A stretch of DNA of 64,000 bases from Pseudohongiella sp. (lineage in GTDB: Bacteria; Pseudomonadota; Gammaproteobacteria; Pseudomonadales; Pseudohongiellaceae): contig NZ_DRFV01000001.1 in NCBI RefSeq assembly GCF_011050365.1, positions 62,001 to 126,000 of the forward strand, written 5' to 3'. This document shows, piece after piece, positions 49,065-57,598 of this stretch (its first letter is position 1; every line of letters begins with the position of its first letter). The position numbers and the translations under genes are program-made. The notes below the pieces were generated by a model. The model was not told where the DNA came from. It saw nothing but the letters and a program-made list of their open reading frames with translations, and did not search any database.

Positions 49065-49928
49065 ATGAAAAAAATTAGCTGGTTGGCGCTGGTAGCAGCT
49101 GCCGCATTCAGTATTAACGCACACGCTGCGCCAGAGCGCGTAGGCGACTTTACCCTGATCGACGATGCCGGCAAGGCCCATCAGTTGAGCAAGTATGCGT
49201 TCAACAAGGCTGTGGTTATCGTGTCGCAGGCGTCAAATTGCACCATGAACCAGGAAAACATTGCGCGTTACAAGCAGTTGCGCACAAACTGGGATCACCG
49301 TGGCGTCAGCTTCCTGATGCTGAACTCTTCAGTTGATGACGATCGTGCTGACATTCGTGCAGAAGAAGCGGTCTGGAACTATGACTTCCCGATTATGGAT
49401 GACGACGCACAGCTGGTTGCCAACGCGCTGGGCGTGACTCAGGCCGGTCAGGTTGTGGTTGTGGATCCGGTACGCATGAACGTTCTGTACCGTGGCCCGA
49501 TGCCTGCACAGTGGGCACGCGCACCACTGGGTCAGGTGCTGGAAGCTGTTGTTGCTGATGGTGCTGACTCACGTCAGATGGATACTGTGACTGTAGACAT
49601 GCCGGAAGCCGAGGGCTGTGCCCTGGACTTCCCGGTTGCCGAGCAGTACATGGCTGATGCGCCTGATTATGAGACCGAAATTGCTCCGATCCTGATCGAG
49701 CGCTGTGTCGGTTGTCACGTCGAAGGTGGTATCGGGCCGTTCGCCATGAACAGCCACATGATGATTCAGGGCTGGAGCCCGATGATTCGTGAGGTGATCA
49801 TGACCAACCGTATGCCGCCGATGCAGGTTGACCCTGCGGTGAAAAGCTTCAGCAACTCGGGCAATATCCCGACTGAAGAGCGTCAAAAGCTGATCCATTG
49901 GATCAATGCCGGTTCGCCGCGTGATTGA
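49065..49928 (+). CDS. Exported redoxin/c-type cytochrome fusion protein
   Basis: The 287-residue protein has a signal peptide (MKKISWLALVAAAAFSINAHA). Residues 25-180 form a redoxin/AhpC-like thioredoxin fold (VGDFTLIDDAGKAHQLSKY, FLMLNSS, GVTQAGQVVVVDP). It has a single cysteine, C59, in SNCTMN in place of a CxxC, so thiol-disulfide exchange is unlikely in the usual form. Residues 195-287 carry a haem-binding C214-V-G-C217-H218 and RMPPMQVDP, whose Met may be the distal ligand. In marine bacteria similar redoxin-cytochrome units occur fused to PHM domains (from memory), so this may deliver electrons or copper to the PHM-like neighbours. GAGGG precedes ATG 49065. Confidence 0.85.
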   Translation: MKKISWLALVAAAAFSINAHAAPERVGDFTLIDDAGKAHQLSKYAFNKAVVIVSQASNCTMNQENIARYKQLRTNWDHRGVSFLMLNSSVDDDRADIRAEEAVWNYDFPIMDDDAQLVANALGVTQAGQVVVVDPVRMNVLYRGPMPAQWARAPLGQVLEAVVADGADSRQMDTVTVDMPEAEGCALDFPVAEQYMADAPDYETEIAPILIERCVGCHVEGGIGPFAMNSHMMIQGWSPMIREVIMTNRMPPMQVDPAVKSFSNSGNIPTEERQKLIHWINAGSPRD

Positions 49929-49947
49929 TTGCGTGTAAGTGATTGAT

Positions 49948-49984
49948 AAAAGGGCCGTTCTTCGAAAGTGGAACGGCCCTTTTG
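49948..49984 (+). terminator. Terminator after redoxin/cytochrome gene
   Basis: Stem aaaagggccgttc/gaacggccctttt with a ten-base loop. It starts 20 bases after the stop codon and separates this gene from the second PHM-like gene. Confidence 0.9.
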
Positions 49985-50113
49985 CGTTGCTGCAGACTAC
50001 ACTTCACCTTGTAACTCAGTGTCAAAGGGTATACGCTGAAAATACCAGAAAATAAAAAAGTCAGTTCAATCAGGCCATCATGTCGATAGGCTTGAAACCT
50101 GCGAGAGGTGCTT

Positions 50114-51070
50114 ATGAAAATCAAGACGACACTAACGGCTGCAGTGGCCATTGCCGCAGGCAGTCTTGCCCACGCCGGCGTTGATCCGCTGACACAAATC
50201 CAGCCGCCACAGAGCGAATGGGTGTATGACGGCAGCGCGCCTGACCACATCGTTGATGTGCCTGCCTTCCAGGTGCCGGCCACGGGTGTAATTGACTACA
50301 TCAACACCGTTATCCCGCTGGAGTTTGAAGACGAACGCTGGGTCAAGGCTGTGCAGTTCATTCCGGGCGACAAGCGCGTGCTTCACCACCTGCTGTCTTA
50401 CGTTGTCGCTGACAACCAGGACAACGAAGGCATGATTGATGAGGCGGTGAATGATCCGCGTCGCGAGTTTCTGGAAGGTTATGCGCCTGGTAAGGAGTAT
50501 GCCACCGAGTTTCCGGAAAACACCGGTATCAAGGTGCCTACAGGCTCTGCGTTGCGCATGAGCGTGCACTATACTTCGTTTGGTCAGGAAACTGAGGACA
50601 GCACACGTGTGGGCCTGTGGTTTGCCGACAAAGATGACGAGCCGGAACTGGAATACCACACGCACTCGGTATCACCGGGTAACCGTACCGAGAACATTGT
50701 GATTCCGCCCGGCGCCATGAACCACGAAATGGCGGCAACGCATGTGTTTGAAGAAGACATCCTGTTGCGCGGTTTCCGTGCGCACATGCACTACCGTGGT
50801 AAGGCCATGGCAGCACGCGTGATCTATCCCGACAATACCTCGGAAGAGATCATCAATGTGCCGAACTATAACTTCGCCTGGCAGCCAACTTACCAGATGG
50901 AAGAGCCGATGGTGATTCCCGCTGGCTCGCGTGTCATCGTGGAAGGTCTGTTTGACAACTCCCAGTACAACCTGGGTGTACCGGACCCGACTGTGCCGGC
51001 CCTGGGCGGCCTGCAGAGCTGGGAAGAGATGTTTATCGGCTACTTCTCATACACAGACATTCCCGAGTAA
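50114..51070 (+). CDS. Exported PHM-like copper monooxygenase, paralogue 2
   Basis: The 318-residue protein has signal peptide MKIKTTLTAAVAIAAGSLAHA. The copper ligands are H91-H92, H152, H224-x-H226 and M306, all conserved relative to paralogue 1. Over the mature region it is by eye roughly three quarters or more identical to the other two copies, with most differences in surface loops (for example ADKDDEPELEYH). It has GAGAGG before ATG 50114. It is separately transcribed, with a terminator before and after. Differences near 185-200 (SPGNRTENIVI) may affect substrate choice. The substrate is unknown. Confidence 0.85.
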   Translation: MKIKTTLTAAVAIAAGSLAHAGVDPLTQIQPPQSEWVYDGSAPDHIVDVPAFQVPATGVIDYINTVIPLEFEDERWVKAVQFIPGDKRVLHHLLSYVVADNQDNEGMIDEAVNDPRREFLEGYAPGKEYATEFPENTGIKVPTGSALRMSVHYTSFGQETEDSTRVGLWFADKDDEPELEYHTHSVSPGNRTENIVIPPGAMNHEMAATHVFEEDILLRGFRAHMHYRGKAMAARVIYPDNTSEEIINVPNYNFAWQPTYQMEEPMVIPAGSRVIVEGLFDNSQYNLGVPDPTVPALGGLQSWEEMFIGYFSYTDIPE

Positions 51071-51094
51071 AATCAGGAGTCTGGTGAGTTACTC

Positions 51095-51128
51095 AAAAAG
51101 GCGGTCCAGAGATGGGCCGCCTTTTTTT
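51095..51128 (+). terminator. Terminator after PHM-like gene 2
   Basis: Stem aaaaaggcggtcc/gggccgccttttttt with loop agagat, followed by a T run. Confidence 0.9.
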
Positions 51129-51309
51129 GTCAATAGACCTGTAACATTTTATTGCAATTTGCCTCGGGCCTATATTGTTTTGCACGATTGACTGGTTTAG
51201 AGTCTGAGCTAATGCAAGGCGGTTGTATGCAGATCATAATAAAAATGACAAATAGCATCGCGGCCTACATGCGGCCGCGCCCTCACAGGTTGTGACAGGA
51301 GCCGTAATA

Positions 51310-52266
51310 ATGAAAAAAACCACGTTGTCCGCAGCACTTGTGTTGACGGCCGTCTGGGGCATGCATGCCCAGGCCGGAGTCGACCCGCTTTCCCAGATCC
51401 AGCCCCCCGCAAGCGAATGGACCCACGACGGTTCCGCGCCCGATCACATCGTTGAAGTGCCGCCATTTGCGGTACCTGCAACGGGTGTTATCGACTACAT
51501 CAATTCCGTGATTCCGCTGGAATTTGGTGAGGAGAAGTGGGTGAAGGCCGTTCAGTTTATCCCCGGCGACAAGCGTGTATTACACCATCTGCTGTCATAT
51601 GTGGTCGCCGATGATCAGAACAACGAAGGCACGATCGACGAGGCTGACAATGATCCGCGCCGCGAGTTTCTCGAAGGTTATGCCCCCGGAAAGGAGTATG
51701 CCACCCAGTTTCCCGGCAACACCGGGATCAAGGTGCCGGTTGGTTCGGCGCTGCGCATGAGCATTCACTACACGTCATTCGGCCAGGAAACCGTCGACAA
51801 TACCAAAGTTGGTTTGTGGTTCTATGATGAAAACGAGGCGCCCGAGCTGGAGTACCATACGCATTCTGTCTCCGCCAATGGCGCCGATCGCCTGGTGATT
51901 CCACCGGGTGCCATGAATCACGAAATGGCAGCCAGCCATGTTTTTGAAGACGATATCGTGCTGCATGGTTTCCGTGCTCACATGCATTACCGGGGCAAGG
52001 CGATGTCAGCACGGGTGATCTACCCGGACAACACTGTGGAAGACATCATTAACGTGGCCGACTACAACTTTGCCTGGCAGCCTACTTACCGTATGGACGA
52101 GCCGATGGTGTTGCCGGCAGGCTCCAGAGTCGTGGTCGAAGGCTTGTTCGACAACTCTAAATATAACCCGGGTAATCCGGACCCGACCGTGCCTGCCATT
52201 GGCGGACCGCAGAGCTGGGAAGAAATGTTTATCGGCTATTTTTCTTACACAGACCTGCCGGAATAA
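51310..52266 (+). CDS. Exported PHM-like copper monooxygenase, paralogue 3
   Basis: The 318-residue protein has signal peptide MKKTTLSAALVLTAVWGMHAQA. The copper ligands are H92-H93, H153, H224-x-H226 and M306. It differs from the others at YDENEAPELEYH and in the C-terminal loop KYNPGNPDPTVPAIGGP. AGGAG (51297-51301) precedes ATG 51310. With its own promoter region (51129-51309) and terminator it is a further independent copy. Keeping both metal sites in all three copies implies each is catalytic. It ends 120 bases before the Old Yellow Enzyme gene. Confidence 0.85.
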   Translation: MKKTTLSAALVLTAVWGMHAQAGVDPLSQIQPPASEWTHDGSAPDHIVEVPPFAVPATGVIDYINSVIPLEFGEEKWVKAVQFIPGDKRVLHHLLSYVVADDQNNEGTIDEADNDPRREFLEGYAPGKEYATQFPGNTGIKVPVGSALRMSIHYTSFGQETVDNTKVGLWFYDENEAPELEYHTHSVSANGADRLVIPPGAMNHEMAASHVFEDDIVLHGFRAHMHYRGKAMSARVIYPDNTVEDIINVADYNFAWQPTYRMDEPMVLPAGSRVVVEGLFDNSKYNPGNPDPTVPAIGGPQSWEEMFIGYFSYTDLPE

Positions 52267-52306
52267 GGTAAGTTAGTAAGCTGATTCGATAAGCAGACCG
52301 AAACAA

Positions 52307-52340
52307 GAAGGCTGCTTCCTGAGCGGAGCAGCCTTTTTTT
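52307..52340 (+). terminator. Terminator after PHM-like gene 3
   Basis: Stem aaggctgctt-cc/gg-agcagcctt with loop tgagc, followed by seven T. It separates the PHM-like genes from the reductase gene. Confidence 0.9.
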
Positions 52341-52385
52341 ATGGCTGAATTTCCATTTTTACTATCTGAGTACGGGTAACAAGAC

Positions 52386-53483
52386 ATGTCGATAGATGCT
52401 TTATTGCGACCTTTTACAACACCAAAACTGAGCCTGAAGAATCGACTGCTGATGGCGCCGATGACGCGCCAGTTTTCGCCGAACGGCGTGCCAGGGGCCA
52501 ATGTTGTTGATTACTACCGCCGTCGCGCTGAAGGTGACGTTGGCCTGATCATCACCGAAGGCACAACGGTGGGCCATAAAGCTGCGTCATTCGATGCCTC
52601 TATCCCGAACTTCCATACCGATGAGGCGCTGGCTGGATGGGCCGAAGTGGTCAAAGCTGTCCACGCCGCCGGTGGCAAGATTGCGCCGCAGTTGTGGCAT
52701 GTCGGTTGTGCCCGCAAACCAGGATCCGGGCCGTTCCCGGATTATCCCAGTGCCACGCCATCAGGCTTTGCCCTGCCTGGCAAAAAAGTGGGCGAGCCGC
52801 TGAGCACAGCGGAAATCGACGATATCGTGAAAGCCTTTGGTGATGCTGGTCGTAATGCCAAAACCCTCGGCTTCGATGCGCTGGAGATTCACGGCGCGCA
52901 TGGCTACATGATTGATGACTTCCTGTGGGAAGGTCTGAACACGCGTGATGACAAATACGGCGGCTCGCGTGCCAAGCGTAGTCAGTTTGCCGTAGAAATT
53001 GTGCAGGCAATTCGTGCCGAAGTGGGTGAGGACTTCCCCATCATTTTCCGCTTTTCACAGTGGAAACAGCAGGATTATGATGCACGCCTGGCGACCACGC
53101 CTGAGGAGCTGATGGAAGTTCTGGCGCCTATTTCTGATGCCGGCGTTGATATATTCCATTGCAGTCAGCGTCGATTCTGGGAGCCGGAGTTTGAGGGCTC
53201 AACCCTGAATCTGGCGGGCTGGACTCGCAAGCTGCTGAACAAGCCGACGATTACTGTGGGCAGTGTCAGTTTGAACGAGGAATTCATTACTACCTTTATG
53301 GGTGGGGAAGCGGGTAGCGCCGATATCGGTGAGCTGCTGCAACGCATGGAAGCGGACGAGTTTGACCTGGTTGCTGTGGGTCGGGCATTGATCGCTAATC
53401 CGGACTGGCTCAAGCAGGTGCAACAGGGTGATGTTTCGTCCCTGAAAACTTACGATAAATCCTTGTTGGCTGCGCTCGCTTAA
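52386..53483 (+). CDS. NADH:flavin oxidoreductase, Old Yellow Enzyme family
   Basis: The 365-residue FMN-dependent (beta/alpha)8-barrel enzyme reduces activated C=C bonds or demethylates N-methyl compounds. Visible are PKLSLKNRLLMAPMTRQFS at the N-terminus, GLIITEGTTVG, PQLWHVG (substrate-binding region), ALEIHGAHGYMIDDFLW near 160-175 and VGRALIANPDW near the C-terminus. No fused flavodoxin or Fe-S domain is present, so it is a classical single-domain member. It lies 38 bases before the BCCT transporter and may share its transcript. Confidence 0.92.
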   Translation: MSIDALLRPFTTPKLSLKNRLLMAPMTRQFSPNGVPGANVVDYYRRRAEGDVGLIITEGTTVGHKAASFDASIPNFHTDEALAGWAEVVKAVHAAGGKIAPQLWHVGCARKPGSGPFPDYPSATPSGFALPGKKVGEPLSTAEIDDIVKAFGDAGRNAKTLGFDALEIHGAHGYMIDDFLWEGLNTRDDKYGGSRAKRSQFAVEIVQAIRAEVGEDFPIIFRFSQWKQQDYDARLATTPEELMEVLAPISDAGVDIFHCSQRRFWEPEFEGSTLNLAGWTRKLLNKPTITVGSVSLNEEFITTFMGGEAGSADIGELLQRMEADEFDLVAVGRALIANPDWLKQVQQGDVSSLKTYDKSLLAALA

Positions 53484-53521
53484 GAGCGCAACTGGTAGCA
53501 GAAAAACAAAAACGGAGAACG

Positions 53522-55135
53522 ATGATGTTTGATCGATTAGCCGGATTTTTGGGTCTGAATGCCATTCCCCAGATATTCTTCAGTGCAGCAGGCATAGCGA
53601 TACTGTTTGTCTGCCTTGCTATCCCTTTCAACAGTGAGTTCGCGGCGTTTTTTGGCGCCGTGGGCACATTTACATTTCAGTACTTTGGCTGGTTCTATGT
53701 GCTCAGCGTCAGTGGTCTGCTTATCTTTCTGGTCTGGCTGGCGCTGAGTCGTTACGGTCATGTCAGGCTCGGCCCCGATGATGAGGGGCCGGAGTATCCC
53801 ACCGTCACCTGGTTTGCCATGCTGTTTGCAGCGGGTATCGGTACCATCCTGATGTTCTGGGGCGTGGCCGAGCCCCTGTCGCATTTTGCCAATCCGCCTA
53901 TTGAGGGGGTAGAGGCCGGTACTGTTGATGCGGCAAAAAATGCGATGAATATCGCGCTGTATCATTTTGGTTTGCACACCTGGACCATCTTCACCCTGCC
54001 GGCGTTGGCGATCGCCTACTTTACCTATCGTCAGGGTCTGCCGATGCGAATCAGCAGTATCTTTTATCCGGTTGTGGGCGACAAAATATTTGGCCCGCTG
54101 GGGTGGGCTATTGATGTGATCGCCTTGCTGGGCACCCTGTTTGGTGTGGCGGTCTCGGTCGGGCTGGGGACACTGCAATTGAACAGTGGGCTCAATGCCG
54201 TGCTGGGTGTGCCCATCAGTCAGCTGTCACAGCTGCTCATTGTGGTGGTGATCACGGCGGTGGCCACTGTGTCTGTGGCGCTGGGGCTGGACCGCGGCAT
54301 CAAGCGCCTGTCGGAATTCAATATCGTGCTGGCACTGATCGTGATGCTGTTTGTCTGGCTGGCCGGCCCGACGCTGTTTATCACCTCCGGCATTGTGCAG
54401 AATTTTGGTAACTACATGCAGAACCTGCCGTGGATGTCATTCTGGACCGAAGCCTATCAGGGTACCAGCTGGCAGCAGAGCTGGACGGTGTTTTACTGGG
54501 CATGGACGATTTCCTGGGCGCCGTATGTGGGCATTTTTATAGCACGCATCTCCAAAGGTCGTACCATTCGCCAGTTTGTCGGTGGTGCTCTGGGCGCACC
54601 CTTGCTGTTCACCGTGGTGTGGTTCTCGGTGTTCGGGTTGGCGGCCATGGATCTGGAGCTGAATCAGGGTGTGGATCTGACCACGCAGGTGCAGGCAGAT
54701 GTGTCGGTGGCATTGTTCGACTTCCTCAGCTACTTCCCGGCGTCGACGCTGATATCGGTACTGAGTCTGGTGGTTATTGTGGTGTTCCTGACCACGTCGG
54801 CTGACTCGGCGGCACTGGTGGTGGATGTGCTGTCGCGCAGTGACAAGCAGCCGAGTCTGACCTGGCAGCGTATTTTCTGGACCCTGTTGCTGGGCCTGAT
54901 CGCAGCAACGCTGTTGCTGGGTGGGGGCCTGCCGGCGCTGCAGAACGTCATCACCACGCTCGGCTTCCCGTTCTGTGTGCTACTGGTGTTCATGGCCTAT
55001 TCGTTGTTGCGCTCGCTGCACGCCGATTACCTGGGTTACACGCTGGCTGAGTCGGCAGCAGGCAAAGTGCCGCATATGGATCCGATGGGGTCCAGGCCGT
55101 CAGACAGTAAAGGCGCTTCACACCCCAAAGAATAG
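53522..55135 (+). CDS. BCCT-family betaine/carnitine/choline-type transporter
   Basis: The 537-residue secondary transporter has about twelve membrane helices. The BCCT signature region WTVFYWAWTISWAPYVGIF, followed by ARISKGRTIRQFV, lies near 325-355; its Trp-rich segment forms the quaternary-ammonium aromatic box. The N-terminus is short, and the C-terminus ends in a soluble tail, so a long osmosensory domain is absent. Start ATG 53522 (or ATG 53525) follows GGAG. With the upstream flavin reductase it may serve uptake and catabolism of a methylated amine or sulfonium compound, but that is inference. Confidence 0.92.
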   Translation: MMFDRLAGFLGLNAIPQIFFSAAGIAILFVCLAIPFNSEFAAFFGAVGTFTFQYFGWFYVLSVSGLLIFLVWLALSRYGHVRLGPDDEGPEYPTVTWFAMLFAAGIGTILMFWGVAEPLSHFANPPIEGVEAGTVDAAKNAMNIALYHFGLHTWTIFTLPALAIAYFTYRQGLPMRISSIFYPVVGDKIFGPLGWAIDVIALLGTLFGVAVSVGLGTLQLNSGLNAVLGVPISQLSQLLIVVVITAVATVSVALGLDRGIKRLSEFNIVLALIVMLFVWLAGPTLFITSGIVQNFGNYMQNLPWMSFWTEAYQGTSWQQSWTVFYWAWTISWAPYVGIFIARISKGRTIRQFVGGALGAPLLFTVVWFSVFGLAAMDLELNQGVDLTTQVQADVSVALFDFLSYFPASTLISVLSLVVIVVFLTTSADSAALVVDVLSRSDKQPSLTWQRIFWTLLLGLIAATLLLGGGLPALQNVITTLGFPFCVLLVFMAYSLLRSLHADYLGYTLAESAAGKVPHMDPMGSRPSDSKGASHPKE

Positions 55136-55141
55136 GTTTCA

Positions 55142-57325
55142 TCAATAGCCTGCTAGAGCGCGCAACAACCAGACCTGATGAATGCGGGTGTTGCGTGCGA
55201 AATCCCTGTCGATGCTGGCGGCAGAAAAAGCTTCGATGGTAAATCGCTCCGCCAGCGTCTCATCCAGTTTGAATTTGCGCATATTGGTGGAGAATATCAA
55301 CGTTCCCTGCGGACGCAGGCGTTGCATGCACAACTCAATCAACTCACCGTGGTCGCGCTGAATGTCCAGCACGTTGTCCGTGCTCTTGGAATTGGAGAAC
55401 GTGGGTGGATCCAGGAAGATCAGATCAAAGTCCTGTTTGCATTTTTGCAGGTAGCGCAGGCAATCCATTTCCACCAGCTCATGGGCGCGCAGGTTCAACT
55501 GGTTCAGTTCCAGATTGCGCCTGGCCCAGCTCAGGTAAGTGTTGGACAGGTCGACACTGACCGTGCGGCGGGCGCCGCCCAGTGCGGCCTGTACGCTGAC
55601 CGAGCCGGTGTAGCAAAACAGGTTCAATACATCCTTGCCCTCAGCATGTTGATGCACGTAACGACGCATCGGGCGATGATCCAGAAATAGTCCGGTGTCC
55701 AGGTAACGTTCCAGATTGACGATCAGTCTGGCGTCGCCTTCCTGCACCACAATGTCCTGACCCTGTTCGCGAGTCGGCTGGTATTGCTGTTTGCCGCGCT
55801 GGCGTTCGCGCACCTTGATGCTGACGAATTTTGCCGGCAGCTGCATTACAACCTGCACCGCCAGCACGCTCTGGCGACGTCGTTGTTCGGCATCAATCTC
55901 GGTGACCGATGCGGGGGCTTTATATTCCTGCATGTGAATGTGACGCTGGCCATCGACGTCGGTATAGACGTCGATGGCAAAGGCGTACTCGGGCATGTCG
56001 GCATCATACAGCCGGTAGCAATCATGGCCCTGCTGCCGCGCCCAGCGGCCGATATTCTTCAGGTTCTTGCGCAGGCGGTTGGCGAGCATCTGTCCGCCGT
56101 TGTCGAGCGCGTCTTCGGTGACCAGCTGGCTATCGTCCACAGCGGTTTTGCGGGTCTGGTAAACCGATGAGTCATCCACCCGGAACAGCAATAATTTTGC
56201 CGGCAGCGCACCATTAAACAGAGCGTATTGTTTATGGCTGTGAATGCCGATCAGTTTGCCCCATTCCGGACGTGCGGTGAACACCGCAACGTCTGCGCCC
56301 ATGGCCTCGCGGCGAATGACATCGCCCAGCTCCTGGTACAGGGCCATGACTTCGGCATCGTCTCCCAGGCGTTCGGCGTACGGCGGGTTGGTGATCAGCA
56401 GCGTCGGCGGTTGGCCGAGCTTGACCTCATGCAAGGATGCCGAGGTGAATTCGATATGATCCCAGATTCCGGCGCGTTCGGCGTTACGCCGGGCCATGCC
56501 CAGTGCGCGCAGATCCTGATCGCTGCCCAGTGCCTGTCCGGTCCAGTGCGCTGCGCGCTGTTTGCGAAGCTCGGCTTCCTCGCGCACCGTTGCGGCTGCG
56601 GCCTGGTCATGGTGCGGCCAGGCGGATAACTGGCTTTCGCGTAACAGTCCGGGGGCGATGTCCAGCGCCATCAGCACCGCTTCAATCAACAGTGTGCCGG
56701 CGCCACACATGGGGTCAAAGATGCTGGCATTGTCCTGTTGCATCAGGGTTGGCCAGTTGGCGCGCATCAACAGGGCGGCGGCCAGGGTTTCCTTCATTGG
56801 CGCTTCGCCCTGTTCCTGGCGATAACCGCGCCGGTGCAGACTGCCGTCCACCAGGTCAATGCCGAGGATGACGCGGCCTTTCTTGATCACGGCATGGATG
56901 CGCAGGTCCGGGTCCTGTTTTGATACATCAGGCCGGTTCTGGCCGCTGTTGCGGAACTGGTCAACAACGGCATCCTTGATGCGCTGGGCGATGAACTGGG
57001 TGTGGTTCAGGTTGTGCGTGGTACCGGCGGCGCTGATGGCGAAGCTGTCGGTGTTGCTCATGTGCTGCGTCCAGTCGATACTGTCGGCAGCGGCGTACAG
57101 CGCATCCGCATCGGGCACCACCTGTTGGTGCAGGATCAGGATGATACGGTTGGCAATCCGGGAAAACATCACGGCCCGATAGGCTTCCAGCAGGCAACCG
57201 CTGAAATTGACGCCGGCAACGGTTTCGCGAATGTCAGTGGCACCGCATTGCCGCAGCTCCTCTGCCAACAGAGGTTCGAGGCTTTTGGCGCAGCTGGCGA
57301 AGAAAGAAAACGTACTGTCTGACAT
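55142..57325 (-). CDS. rlmKL: Bifunctional 23S rRNA methyltransferase RlmKL
   Basis: The enzyme makes m7G2069 and m2G2445 in 23S rRNA. The 727-residue protein starts at ATG 57325 (MSDSTFSFFASCAKSLEPLL), the family's usual start; the open frame continues upstream without similarity. It has a THUMP domain (about 45-160), a first methyltransferase (RlmL) with FDPMCGAGTLLIEA and ITNPPYAERLG, and a second (RlmK) with NLFCYTGSVSVQAALGGA and FLDPPTFSNSK. The length is like E. coli RlmKL (702 residues). It is convergent with the BCCT gene, with six bases between the two stops. Confidence 0.95.
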   Translation of the reverse strand: MSDSTFSFFASCAKSLEPLLAEELRQCGATDIRETVAGVNFSGCLLEAYRAVMFSRIANRIILILHQQVVPDADALYAAADSIDWTQHMSNTDSFAISAAGTTHNLNHTQFIAQRIKDAVVDQFRNSGQNRPDVSKQDPDLRIHAVIKKGRVILGIDLVDGSLHRRGYRQEQGEAPMKETLAAALLMRANWPTLMQQDNASIFDPMCGAGTLLIEAVLMALDIAPGLLRESQLSAWPHHDQAAAATVREEAELRKQRAAHWTGQALGSDQDLRALGMARRNAERAGIWDHIEFTSASLHEVKLGQPPTLLITNPPYAERLGDDAEVMALYQELGDVIRREAMGADVAVFTARPEWGKLIGIHSHKQYALFNGALPAKLLLFRVDDSSVYQTRKTAVDDSQLVTEDALDNGGQMLANRLRKNLKNIGRWARQQGHDCYRLYDADMPEYAFAIDVYTDVDGQRHIHMQEYKAPASVTEIDAEQRRRQSVLAVQVVMQLPAKFVSIKVRERQRGKQQYQPTREQGQDIVVQEGDARLIVNLERYLDTGLFLDHRPMRRYVHQHAEGKDVLNLFCYTGSVSVQAALGGARRTVSVDLSNTYLSWARRNLELNQLNLRAHELVEMDCLRYLQKCKQDFDLIFLDPPTFSNSKSTDNVLDIQRDHGELIELCMQRLRPQGTLIFSTNMRKFKLDETLAERFTIEAFSAASIDRDFARNTRIHQVWLLRALAGY

Positions 57326-57598
57326 GGGCTGAAGGTCTGTCCGGAAGTTTGGGGCGCCATGATAATACGAATTGCGTTGGAATGCCCGCCGGGGCTGCTG
57401 ACTATGCGTCGAAACTGCCTGCGAACCCTTATGGTGCAAGGCTTTTCCGGTGATTTCAAAAGCGTAGAAAATACTTTTCTTTTTGCCAGATTACTCTATT
57501 ATGCGCGTTTTATGGCGGGCACTATTGCAGGTCGAATAGTGGCCCCCGGAACGGCTGGTTTCCCCTCTTTATCGCAGTCTCCGCGGAGGAGTTCCCTG

